Shown here one piece after another: positions 56,050 through 64,000 of a DNA stretch of 64,000 nt (position 1 is the first letter of the stretch; each line of letters starts with the position of its first letter). The notes beneath the pieces were generated by a model, which saw only the letters and a list, made by a program, of their open reading frames with translations, did no database searches and was not told the origin of the DNA. Source of the DNA: Thiocapsa roseopersicina (lineage in GTDB: Bacteria; Pseudomonadota; Gammaproteobacteria; Chromatiales; Chromatiaceae); NCBI RefSeq assembly GCF_900106925.1, contig NZ_FNNZ01000007.1, positions 124,001 through 188,000 on the forward strand, in the 5' to 3' direction. The translations under genes were made by a program, and so were the position numbers.

Positions 56050-57516
56050 TCAGGGTGCCAACGGATTCTCGAAATCGAATCCGAACAACGCAGGGTTCTC
56101 GCCGATCACAGCCGCGGCGACGATGTAGAAGACATAGTCGTAGGTCTCCTTCGGGATCTTATGCTGGCGCAGCAGTTGCCAGAAGTTGCGCTCACGGGGA
56201 TTCGCCGGCATCTGCCGCACCCGTTTGATGATGTTGCCCTCTCCCCAGTTGTAGGAGGCCATGACCAACAGGCCCGAGGCTTGGGCATCTGTCCGATAGA
56301 TGTCCTTCAGATACTTGGCGGCGGCCTGGGTCGACTTGACGAAATCGTGCCGCTGATCTGCGGGGTCGTACTCGCCGAGATGTTGCAGCGGCCCGGGTTG
56401 CAGCCCGTATCGCTTGCCCGTGTCGGGAATGAACTGCCACATCCCCTTAGCGCGACCGTAGCGGGTCGGCGGACCGACGATCCGGGGCTGAAAATTGCTC
56501 TCCTGCAGCGCCAGATAGATGAACTGCGGCGGCAGACCTTGCTCGGTCAGGGCGCGCTGAATGGTCGGAGCGTACCCGTTCTCGTTGAGGCGGCGAATCG
56601 CCCGGACGAGTCGCGGCGAGGATTGCCATTTGCGGATGTAGGACTTCACCTCCGCGGTAAAGTCATCGGGAACATCCACCTCGGTCTCGCCGAAGACACG
56701 GGCGATATGCAGGATGAGCTTGTCCTCGCTATTCAACGGCACCGGCCTAGCCGCCTGGACCTTCTCGACGAAGGCGTCGTAGCGCTCGCGCATCGCCGCA
56801 AGCCGACGCTTCGACTCAGCAACCTGCGCCTTCAGCTCGGCGGAAGCCTCCTCGCCGATGCTGACCTCCAGATTGACGACCTGGAGCTCCAACTCCTTCA
56901 TGTCGTAAAAGATGTCGTTTGCCAGACGAGCTGTCTGCTGCAGTTGCTGATGCTGAAACCAGGCGAAGCCGCCGACTGCGACCAGAAGTAGAACGACCGC
57001 CCCGATGAGCCCGACATAGACTGCACGCTGCCGGCGCCGCAAATCCCGGAACGCCTTGCGCACCATCAGGGTGTGCTCGCCGGCCACGCCCGGTGGGTCA
57101 TCCTGGAAGTAATGTTTGGCGATCTGCTCCAACGACCCGGACCCCCGCTCCGCCGGCTGCACCCTGGGCAGGATCAACTTGATGCGCGGCCCCCCGGGAC
57201 CGAGCGCCAATGTCGTGGTTCCTTCAAGCGGGATTTTGTCGATCGCACGACCATCGATCAGCGTGCCGTTGCTGCTTCCCAGATCACGGGCCCACCAGCG
57301 TCCCGCCTCGGGAAAAATCGCCAGATGATGACGACTCACCTCCGAATGCAGGATGCGCAGCCCGCAATCATCACCACGACCAATGAGGACCGCTTGGTTG
57401 TAATGGCACCGACAGGGGATACCTCGCGCATCCGGATACTCGACCTCGATCGGGGGAAGAGAAGGCATCGAGACCCTCCCGCGAGGAACGAAAACGGTTT
57501 CATCGTTGGCCGGCAT
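56050..57516 (-). CDS. FHA - membrane helix - lytic transglycosylase fusion
   Basis: 488 residues. The cytoplasmic FHA domain (about 40-115) has VLIGRGDDCGLRI, SEVSRHHLAIF and GSSNGTLIDG. One membrane helix follows (about 166-187), then a coiled-coil region (LELQVVNLEVSIGEEASAEL), and a periplasmic SLT-type transglycosylase domain (about 320-460) with the catalytic Glu in ALQESNFQP near residue 337, then GMWQFIPDTGKRYGL and ASYNWGEGN. It could cut peptidoglycan locally when the FHA side binds a phosphothreonine partner, for example during T6SS assembly. That link is inference from the fusion and the neighbours. Confidence 0.9.
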   Translation of the reverse strand: MPANDETVFVPRGRVSMPSLPPIEVEYPDARGIPCRCHYNQAVLIGRGDDCGLRILHSEVSRHHLAIFPEAGRWWARDLGSSNGTLIDGRAIDKIPLEGTTTLALGPGGPRIKLILPRVQPAERGSGSLEQIAKHYFQDDPPGVAGEHTLMVRKAFRDLRRRQRAVYVGLIGAVVLLLVAVGGFAWFQHQQLQQTARLANDIFYDMKELELQVVNLEVSIGEEASAELKAQVAESKRRLAAMRERYDAFVEKVQAARPVPLNSEDKLILHIARVFGETEVDVPDDFTAEVKSYIRKWQSSPRLVRAIRRLNENGYAPTIQRALTEQGLPPQFIYLALQESNFQPRIVGPPTRYGRAKGMWQFIPDTGKRYGLQPGPLQHLGEYDPADQRHDFVKSTQAAAKYLKDIYRTDAQASGLLVMASYNWGEGNIIKRVRQMPANPRERNFWQLLRQHKIPKETYDYVFYIVAAAVIGENPALFGFDFENPLAP

Positions 57517-57652
57517 CTGCAGTGATCGCGACTCGGCTTGAGCTGGTTGCGGAACGGCGAGATTCCGGAGCTAGCTTCCGGGCCAAACCCAACCAGACGC
57601 GGAAACCAAACCGCGACGCGCGTTCGCAAGGACCGGTAAGTGCGAAATCGGA

Positions 57653-58069
57653 CTAAGGCATCACCGTCACCTTCGTTTGGCTTGGGGCAATCTGCGCACC
57701 CACTGTATTATCGGGAGTTCCGTTCATACCGGTCATCGATCCGAGATAACAGACCTTCTTTCCCTCCGCTTTTACTCGGGAGCTACCCGTCTTAAAGGTG
57801 CATTTTCCTTTAATCTTATTCGAAACAACACCGCCGCCCGCGGAGCCAGGCTCGTCTCCTGTCGACAGGCTGATCTTGGTGCCGACAACCACCGTCTTTT
57901 TGTTGAGTATCTTGACCTTCTTCGAGGCAGATGAACCCTGAACTTGGGTGTTCTGAGCAATATTCGGATAGGGCATCGGCACTGGTCCCCCGGGGGTCGG
58001 AGTCTTGCAGACATCCGTCGGCCCGGTCGTCGCGCAACTACCGCCACCGTTTGTAGATGCCTGCATCAT
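57653..58069 (-). CDS. PAAR-like (DUF4150) protein
   Basis: 138 residues with the DUF4150/PAAR-like pattern: CKTPTPGGPVPMPYPNIA, TKISLSTGDEPGSAGGGVVSN, VKAEGKKVCYLGSMTGMN. Such proteins sharpen the VgrG spike tip and may carry effectors. Here no toxin domain is attached. It is the last gene of the vgrG operon, 11 bases after the DUF3540 gene. Roughly 135 bases with no gene separate it from the FHA-transglycosylase start. Confidence 0.88.
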   Translation of the reverse strand: MMQASTNGGGSCATTGPTDVCKTPTPGGPVPMPYPNIAQNTQVQGSSASKKVKILNKKTVVVGTKISLSTGDEPGSAGGGVVSNKIKGKCTFKTGSSRVKAEGKKVCYLGSMTGMNGTPDNTVGAQIAPSQTKVTVMP

Positions 58070-58080
58070 CTCCCGCGCCC

Positions 58081-58629
58081 CTATCCCAGGTGAATTTTCC
58101 GCCCGTCCAGCTTGACCTCATCCTGTGCACGCTGCACGATTCGATCGGCGCGAACCCGGAAATCGCGATCGACCGTTGTCCGTATCCATCCTGCACGTAG
58201 GTCGAATGCATCCTTAATGGTTCGCGCGGCATACTCGAACGTTTCTTGAATGCTTTTGGCAATGACGGACATTGCGTCTGTATGGATCACTAGACGGGGG
58301 CTGCGCAGGCGCATTCCTTTCGCTGCAACGAGATCGATCCGCCCTCTTGGCGCGCTCAGCTTAAGATCACCGGGTACGGACAAGACCGTGTCTCCGTTGC
58401 CCGAAAGCACACCGATCACGTACCAGGATCCATTCTGCGCGATTGCAAGAACCGTATCTCCGATCCGGGCGCGGTACGGGTATCCAAGCGCAAGTTGCGC
58501 CCACTCGCACTGCTCGGTGACAGCAATCTTCAGCTTGGCGGGGGTGACGGCAACAACCCGACCCGGCCCAAGATAAAGCGAATGGTCTGCCTCCATCGGG
58601 TGAAACGCGGCGTTTGATGTTTGCATCAT
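58081..58629 (-). CDS. DUF3540 protein of the VgrG module
   Basis: 182 residues with the DUF3540 layout: an N-terminal small beta barrel (GPGRVVAVTPAKLKIAV, ARIGDTVLAIAQNGSWYVIGVL), then a repetitive beta part (LKLSAPRGRIDLVAAKGMRLRSPRL, in parts) resembling the VgrG needle, and a helical end. It is probably a spike accessory. Its ATG overlaps the stop of the pentapeptide gene (ATGA). Confidence 0.83.
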   Translation of the reverse strand: MMQTSNAAFHPMEADHSLYLGPGRVVAVTPAKLKIAVTEQCEWAQLALGYPYRARIGDTVLAIAQNGSWYVIGVLSGNGDTVLSVPGDLKLSAPRGRIDLVAAKGMRLRSPRLVIHTDAMSVIAKSIQETFEYAARTIKDAFDLRAGWIRTTVDRDFRVRADRIVQRAQDEVKLDGRKIHLG

Positions 58630-60569
58630 GGGCTCCCGAGCTCTCTAAGTGGTGGCTGCCACGTCTCGGCGAACAAGCGAGCTTCGTCCGTGCGCCCGAC
58701 ACCATCCAGTTTCACCTCATCCCAAGATGCACCTGCCGCCGCAAATGCATGCAGATTGCTCCCCGAGAGATCGCAGTCTCGAAACTGCGCCCCCGCAGCT
58801 GTCGCATACGAAAAGTCGGCGTATCGCAGATCGACATCCCGGAAAGTCGTTCCCGAGAGCCGCGATTTTCCAAACAGGGTCTCGGTTAAGCTGCATCCTT
58901 CCAAGATGGCTCCATCGAGAATCGCTTGCTCAAAACAGGATTGGGAAAAATTCGATCGCCTGAGCGCCGCGCCGCTCAGGGCGGCGGATGTGAAGTCCGA
59001 AGACGCGCCCTGAACATCCGACAGCTGCGCACCGTTCAAAGAGGCTGCCGTGAAATCGCAGCCTTGGAGCGTGGATCTGTCCAAGACGGCGTTCTCGAGG
59101 TTCGCACCGGATAAGTCGGCATCCGTAAAATCGCAGTCCGAAAGGTCCTTTCCGGGCAAGGCGACTCCCGTCATGTCGCACGCGAGGAACTGGGTCTTGC
59201 GGATGATCGCTTGCTCGATAGCCACCCCTTCGAAATCGGTTCTGAGAAACCGCGTCTCGGTGAAATTGGCCCCACGCAGGCAAGCCCCGGAGAAGTCGGC
59301 TGCGACGAGGTCGGAATTGGAAAAATCGGCACCGTCGAGAACGGCATCGCTGTAGTCCGGCCCTTCGTCTTGATGGCTTGCACGGAGATCAGCTTCCGTT
59401 AACCTGGATCCCGAAAAGCTAGCGCCGGTCAAGGTTGCGTGATCGAAGCGCGATTTGCTCAGGTCACAGTCGAGAAAGTGGCAATCGGTCAGGTCCTGCG
59501 CCGAGAAGACGGCCCCGACGAGCGAAACATCGCGCAGGCGCGACCCGCGGATGTCCGCCGCCTGCAATTGGACCGAAGCGATTCGCGCCCCGCCCAGGTC
59601 CGCGCCGCGCAGCGCGCAATCGCGAAACCGAGCGTTATCGAAGCAGCATCGGGTCAACGTGGCTCGATTCGCTGCGACATCCGCCATGATGGCGGCGGTG
59701 AAATCCGCGTCGGCACCCGAACCATCAGAGAGATCTGCTCCTGTCAAGTCGGCTTTCGTAAACCGCGCATCCGAAAAGCGGGCGCTCCTGAATACGCAGT
59801 TCCTTAGCGTTGAACCCTCGAAACATGCTTCGCCGAGAAATGACCCGCTGAAATCGGTGCCCGAGAGATCGAGTCTCGTGAAATCGCACCGTGAGAAGTC
59901 GAGATTCGATACCTTCTTGGGAAAACTCGCCACTCCGACGAAGCTACCATCCATCCAGGAAGCACCATCAACCAACGCGTCCCCGAGAAACGCTCCGTTA
60001 AAGATGCATTCCTGGAATTCAGTTGATCCGAGGCGACTATTGCGGAAAACCGACATCGTCAGGTCTGCAGACAAGACTGCACCAGTGAGATCGGAGTCGG
60101 TGAAATCGCAACCCGAGAGATCGCATTCGGTCAACCACGCATCCACCAGCACACAATTGGTCAATACCGCGCCGGTGAGGTTACCCCCGACGAGTGCAAG
60201 GCCCTTTAGACAGGAGCTATCCCAGCGCGACCCGGGTAGGACGCAGTCCGACACGACAGCGTCCGTGAGATTCGTAGACCCGAAATCGCCATATTCTCCG
60301 ATGCAGCCCGACAAAACCGCCCCAATGAAGCTCGCACCGTCAAAGCGTGCCCCATCGACTTTTGCTCCCTGTATGACGGCATCGTCGAATCGTGAATGGC
60401 TTAGATCCGACCCCGACAAATCGATCTCCGAAAGAAGGGCCCCTCGGAAGTCGCTGCCTTGGAGGTCCATTCCGCTTAGGTCCAATCGGAACAGCTCGCG
60501 CTCCGAGGCAAGCAAGCCATTCGGCAGCATTGCCCGCAGCTCATCGAGCGACAATGGCTCACCCTTCAT
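58626..60569 (-). CDS. Pentapeptide-repeat protein
   Basis: 647 residues, of which about 20-620 are almost continuous pentapeptide repeats of the A(D/N)LxG type (LSGMDLQGSDFRGALLSEIDL, in parts), enough for roughly 30 coils of a right-handed quadrilateral beta-helix. No other domain was found. It overlaps its upstream neighbour by 11 bases and DUF3540 by 4. Inferred role: a rod or tip component, or cargo, of the VgrG spike. Its very regular sequence gives many false opposite-strand frames. Confidence 0.92.
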   Translation of the reverse strand: MKGEPLSLDELRAMLPNGLLASERELFRLDLSGMDLQGSDFRGALLSEIDLSGSDLSHSRFDDAVIQGAKVDGARFDGASFIGAVLSGCIGEYGDFGSTNLTDAVVSDCVLPGSRWDSSCLKGLALVGGNLTGAVLTNCVLVDAWLTECDLSGCDFTDSDLTGAVLSADLTMSVFRNSRLGSTEFQECIFNGAFLGDALVDGASWMDGSFVGVASFPKKVSNLDFSRCDFTRLDLSGTDFSGSFLGEACFEGSTLRNCVFRSARFSDARFTKADLTGADLSDGSGADADFTAAIMADVAANRATLTRCCFDNARFRDCALRGADLGGARIASVQLQAADIRGSRLRDVSLVGAVFSAQDLTDCHFLDCDLSKSRFDHATLTGASFSGSRLTEADLRASHQDEGPDYSDAVLDGADFSNSDLVAADFSGACLRGANFTETRFLRTDFEGVAIEQAIIRKTQFLACDMTGVALPGKDLSDCDFTDADLSGANLENAVLDRSTLQGCDFTAASLNGAQLSDVQGASSDFTSAALSGAALRRSNFSQSCFEQAILDGAILEGCSLTETLFGKSRLSGTTFRDVDLRYADFSYATAAGAQFRDCDLSGSNLHAFAAAGASWDEVKLDGVGRTDEARLFAETWQPPLRELGSP

Positions 60570-62829
60570 AGGCTTGCTCCAATACCGTCCCTTTCAGGTT
60601 GGCGCCACTGAGCATCACGCCGTCCAATCGTGTGTCGGCGAACGAAACCTCGTACAAATTCGCCCCCTCGAGACAGGCCCCTCCAAGATCGGAGCGTTCG
60701 AACGTTGCGCGCAAAAGGTTCGCGCAACGCATGCGCGCACCCCGAAGAAACGCATCATCAAAGGCAGCTGACTCCAGACGAGCTGCATCAAATACGGTGC
60801 CCTGCAGATGCCCACCGTCGAATCGCGCATCGCTCAAGACGGCACGCGTGAAATTTGCACCGTCTGCGCTTGAGTCGTCCCATATGGAGCCAGGCGCCCA
60901 GAGGTCGGTAAAGCGCCCGTTGGAGAAATCCGATCCATCGCCGGCATGCAGCCCTTGCGCGCGTGCCTGTACCAGAATGATGCCCTCTGCCTGGACCTCT
61001 TCCAGTTGCGCGGCCTCAAGGTCGGCTCCGGAGAAATCGGCCCCGAGCATGATGCTTGCCGTGAAGTCGGCCCGACTCAACCGAGCCCCTCGAAAAAGCG
61101 CTCCCGTCAGGTTCGATCTGGAGAAATCCGTCCCGACCGCTGTACATCCGGAAAAGTCGATCGCACTGAGATCGAGCTGCGAGAGCGTTGCGTGATCCAA
61201 GGCTGTTCTACGGAACGTCGCGCCGGCGAGAGTTGCTTTGGTGAAATCGGAGTCGACCAACGAGGCCCCGTCCAGATTCGCGTCGCCAAGGTCCGCGCCC
61301 GACAAGGTCGCGTTGCTTAGGTTCGCCGACGTCAACCGCGCGCGGCACAAGCGGACCCTTCGCAACACCGCGCCACTCAAGTCCATCTCGGCAAGGTCGA
61401 GACCTGATAGGTCCAACCCGGACAGGTCCTTCCCGGCGAGACTGACTCCCAGTTTCCTCGCTGCTGCCACATCGGCGGATGACAGGGCGGTTCCCTCCGC
61501 CATCTCGGCCTCCATAGCCTCCATTTCCCGCTCCGCCTGTTCCGTCTCCGCAATGAAATGCTCCATCTCCTCCGCAATTGCAGGATCATGGACGGCGACT
61601 TCCGCCCGAAACCGAGCGTGATCGAAATCGGGTATCGAATGAGCAACCGAGACGCCCGCCTCGACAAAAGCCATCAGCGCCCTTTGGTGCTCGGCATCCC
61701 AATCGGCCTCGATACGCGCAAACTCCTCTTCCGCCTCATGCGCCTCTTCCTCCATCCGGGCAATCTCTTCTCGCCAGGGATCCGGCGGAGCGGAAGGCAA
61801 CTCGATCTCGGGCTCCGCGCCGCGCAAGAGCTGCGCCAGGCGCACACGATACTGCTCGTGCGGTACGATAGGGACAGCCATCTCCTCGGCGGCGATCAAG
61901 ACGTGCTCGATCTCCCGGAGTTTCACGGACCGCGTCGAGGCGAGCCCTCTCCACACCAAGTTCATCTTCTCGGCCTGCATATCGATCTGAAGCGTGTCCA
62001 GATTCAGCTGTAACTCGTCGAGTTCAAGCGCGCCCGCAGCGCTTCGACGATTCACGAACAATCGCATGCGAAGCCCCGGCAAGCGACTCGTGTAGTGTGC
62101 ATGAATTGGATGCAGGTTTGTGAGCGAAAGCGATTCATCGCCGCGTAGATAGCCATTGACTTGCTGGTCTTCAGGTGCCGCATTGAAGAACGCCCAATCA
62201 AGGTTTTCGGGGTACGACACTCGATCGACTCCGGGCGCGCGTAGACCCCATGTTCCAAACTTTAGGCTCCGTGGCACCCACGACTCGGAAAGAGGTCCAA
62301 AGCCAGCCGGGCGCGGTCTCTGGTGTCGTCGTTCGACCAGTTCGCCGGGATACTCGACATTCGGAAGTTCGTCGGAAACCAAACCCTTGCCCACGGGGTT
62401 CGGCCGATGACCGGGTCCCCCGTAGGCATTCTCGTATATCAGCGGAATACTGAGGAACGCATCAGGGTCCATTTTCGACCAGCGTCGAGGTCCAATGACA
62501 AGCAAGGTTTTTGAGATGTCGCCGACGCAAAGAGTCGTGTCACAGACGGTCACCGCGCGACCCTCGGGCGCATAGGCGACCCCGGAAAGCAGAATATCGG
62601 CCCGATGTTTGAAAGGAACAAAGTCTGAAGCGTAGCGCGGGCTCTGCGCGTCCTCGCCCTCGTAGCCGACTTCCCCGATCAGGGTATCCGGCTCTTCCAA
62701 AGCCAAGACCGCCTCCCCGTTTCGTAGTAGGAATGTCCCCTTGACGATGAACGACGTCTGATACGTGAACGCATCTTTCTTCCAAACGGTCCAACCAAAC
62801 GAAACCGGCGTGTCGCAAAAAACATGCAT
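60559..62829 (-). CDS. DUF2169 T6SS adaptor with pentapeptide repeats
   Basis: 756 residues from the ATG at 62829, preceded by GGAG 6 bases upstream. Residues about 1-300 form a DUF2169 domain (VSFGWTVWKKDAFTYQTSF, YENAYGGPGHRPNPVGKG, LDWAFFNAAPEDQQ), a known T6SS adaptor type that loads effectors on VgrG with a PAAR protein. A charged helical linker (EEEAHEAEEEFARIEADW) follows, then about 270 residues of pentapeptide repeats (from AGKDLSGLDLSGLDLAEMDL on). It begins 29 bases after vgrG. Confidence 0.92.
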   Translation of the reverse strand: MHVFCDTPVSFGWTVWKKDAFTYQTSFIVKGTFLLRNGEAVLALEEPDTLIGEVGYEGEDAQSPRYASDFVPFKHRADILLSGVAYAPEGRAVTVCDTTLCVGDISKTLLVIGPRRWSKMDPDAFLSIPLIYENAYGGPGHRPNPVGKGLVSDELPNVEYPGELVERRHQRPRPAGFGPLSESWVPRSLKFGTWGLRAPGVDRVSYPENLDWAFFNAAPEDQQVNGYLRGDESLSLTNLHPIHAHYTSRLPGLRMRLFVNRRSAAGALELDELQLNLDTLQIDMQAEKMNLVWRGLASTRSVKLREIEHVLIAAEEMAVPIVPHEQYRVRLAQLLRGAEPEIELPSAPPDPWREEIARMEEEAHEAEEEFARIEADWDAEHQRALMAFVEAGVSVAHSIPDFDHARFRAEVAVHDPAIAEEMEHFIAETEQAEREMEAMEAEMAEGTALSSADVAAARKLGVSLAGKDLSGLDLSGLDLAEMDLSGAVLRRVRLCRARLTSANLSNATLSGADLGDANLDGASLVDSDFTKATLAGATFRRTALDHATLSQLDLSAIDFSGCTAVGTDFSRSNLTGALFRGARLSRADFTASIMLGADFSGADLEAAQLEEVQAEGIILVQARAQGLHAGDGSDFSNGRFTDLWAPGSIWDDSSADGANFTRAVLSDARFDGGHLQGTVFDAARLESAAFDDAFLRGARMRCANLLRATFERSDLGGACLEGANLYEVSFADTRLDGVMLSGANLKGTVLEQAYEG

Positions 62830-62858
62830 AGGACTCTCCGACTCACCGAGAACCACGT

Positions 62859-64000
62859 TTATTTGATCACAAGGGTTCCGTCCTTTACATTCATCTTCGC
62901 GTTGATCTTGGCATTGGATGCCTTGACCTTCCAATCGTCGGCCTTGCACATCATCGTCTCATACTCTTCGAACGCCTCGGTCGCACTAATCTTGTGTACG
63001 CCCCCCTTGAAATCCATGTCCCCGCCGGCGTCCAGATAAATATCCTGTGCCTTCGTATATGCCTTTCCCTCGCATTCGGTTCTCCACGTGGCCATCTTCT
63101 GGGCAACAACGCCTTTGACGCTGTAATAGGCCTTGCCGAGGTTGTGTATGAGGAAAGGCGCCTTGTCGGCTTGCTTACTCTTGCCCAATTTCATCTCCGT
63201 ACCCCAGTGGCCTTTGACCACGCTTCCCTTGACGTACTCGGATTTCCGCCCGCCGATGACCTTGTTCTCCCAACCGAATATGGCTTCGCCCTTGTGCGGA
63301 CTGATAAGCTTCGTTACCGAGCCCAAAATGGTCTTATGCTGTGCTCCAACGAAGACCTCCGTCACATCGGCACCGACCTTGATCTTCGTGCTGCCGACGA
63401 TATCCGCCTCCCAGTTACCCTGAAACCGTTCAATGAGATCGCTCAGACTGCTCGCTTCGATACTCTTGCCCAAGACAATTTTCGATTCATGGGACGGGGA
63501 ATGAATAGTGATGGTTCCGGCAACGGCATCCAGGATGACTTCATTGCCGTACTTATCCCTAAGCTCGATTTTCTCGTTCCCGCTCGAACCGTCCATCAGG
63601 AGCTCGTTACCGCAGGATTGCTGAGTATGAATGAACTGCTTGCCCTCAGTGCCTTCCATGATTGTCTCGTTGCCTCCGTGATCCCGCCAGACACTCTGCG
63701 TCTGGTGCTCGGGCAGTTTCTCGGGCGGCATGTTGTCCTGGTTGTAGACACGCCCGGTGACAATAGGCTGATCCGGGTCTCCTTCCAGAAAATTGATCAG
63801 CACTTCCTGGCCGATGTGCGGCATATACGTCCCGCCCCAGGTCTTCCCTGCCCAGTTCTGGGAGACGCGCACCCAACAGGAGCTGTTCTCGTTCGATACG
63901 CTATAGCGGTCCCAGTGAAACTGAACCTTTACACGACCGTACTTATCTGTCCAAATGCGTTCGCCTTCCTTGCCGACCACCGTTGCAGTCTGAATCCCTT
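62859..64000 (-). CDS. vgrG: T6SS spike protein VgrG, 3' part
   Basis: C-terminal 380 or so codons of VgrG; the gene continues beyond the right edge. The frame begins within [19 protein letters not shown] and contains the gp5-like OB signature [12 protein letters not shown] and [29 protein letters not shown] (in parts), then the beta-helix needle. After the needle about 150 residues ([20 protein letters not shown] at the end) continue the repetitive beta pattern without a recognisable toxin. First gene seen of the vgrG-DUF2169-pentapeptide-DUF3540-PAAR operon. Confidence 0.93.
   Translation of the reverse strand, partial: GIQTATVVGKEGERIWTDKYGRVKVQFHWDRYSVSNENSSCWVRVSQNWAGKTWGGTYMPHIGQEVLINFLEGDPDQPIVTGRVYNQDNMPPEKLPEHQTQSVWRDHGGNETIMEGTEGKQFIHTQQSCGNELLMDGSSGNEKIELRDKYGNEVILDAVAGTITIHSPSHESKIVLGKSIEASSLSDLIERFQGNWEADIVGSTKIKVGADVTEVFVGAQHKTILGSVTKLISPHKGEAIFGWENKVIGGRKSEYVKGSVVKGHWGTEMKLGKSKQADKAPFLIHNLGKAYYSVKGVVAQKMATWRTECEGKAYTKAQDIYLDAGGDMDFKGGVHKISATEAFEEYETMMCKADDWKVKASNAKINAKMNVKDGTLVIK

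Overview
The window looks like a chromosomal segment of a GC-rich purple sulfur gammaproteobacterium (Chromatiaceae type). This is an inference. It rests on high GC with typical gammaproteobacterial housekeeping genes, a DAB-type inorganic-carbon accumulation operon with a PII-like protein, and a spheroidene-monooxygenase-like carotenoid gene. No rRNA, tRNA, CRISPR array or intact insertion sequence was recognised.

Layout. 1-6027: an NtrC-type response regulator, a histidine kinase whose frame runs into moaB, then moeA, moaD and a convergent moaA (molybdenum cofactor synthesis). 6517-12892: a tightly coupled dab operon (DabB, an extra membrane protein, DabA split into two overlapping frames, a PII-like regulator) ending in a strong terminator. 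13069-17452: two small proteins, then ilvB-ilvN-ilvC on the minus strand. 17597-22242: a PilZ protein divergent from proS, then fabA and a crtA-like gene. 22563-34770: a 1380-residue membrane protein of unknown function, alkaline phosphatase, a YibE/F-like membrane protein, a HAD phosphatase, two conserved proteins of unknown function and the cbiZ-cobD cobamide salvage pair. 35044-37313: a CWC-type Cys-rich protein, a secreted FGE-fold protein and an SH3/DUF4399 protein.

37488-64000: the left part of a type VI secretion (T6SS) locus. The minus strand carries tagH(FHA)-tssJ-tssK-tssL(OmpA)-tssM-tagF-PP2C-kinase. A divergent transcript carries a Ser/Thr kinase fused to an FGE fold, a Sel1 lipoprotein and an autotransporter. 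Then follow a lipoprotein hydrolase, an FHA-lytic transglycosylase fusion, and a vgrG/DUF2169-pentapeptide/pentapeptide/DUF3540/PAAR-like operon that runs off the right edge. Sheath, tube, baseplate and ClpV genes are not in the window.

A family of about 84-88 bp repeats with ends reading TTAAACCGCG / CGCGGTTTAA occurs five times. Three copies supply the stop codon of the neighbouring gene and a fourth abuts a gene end. Together with the split DabA, the kinase-MoaB read-through, the FHA-transglycosylase fusion and the toxin-less VgrG/pentapeptide module, these are the most interesting points.
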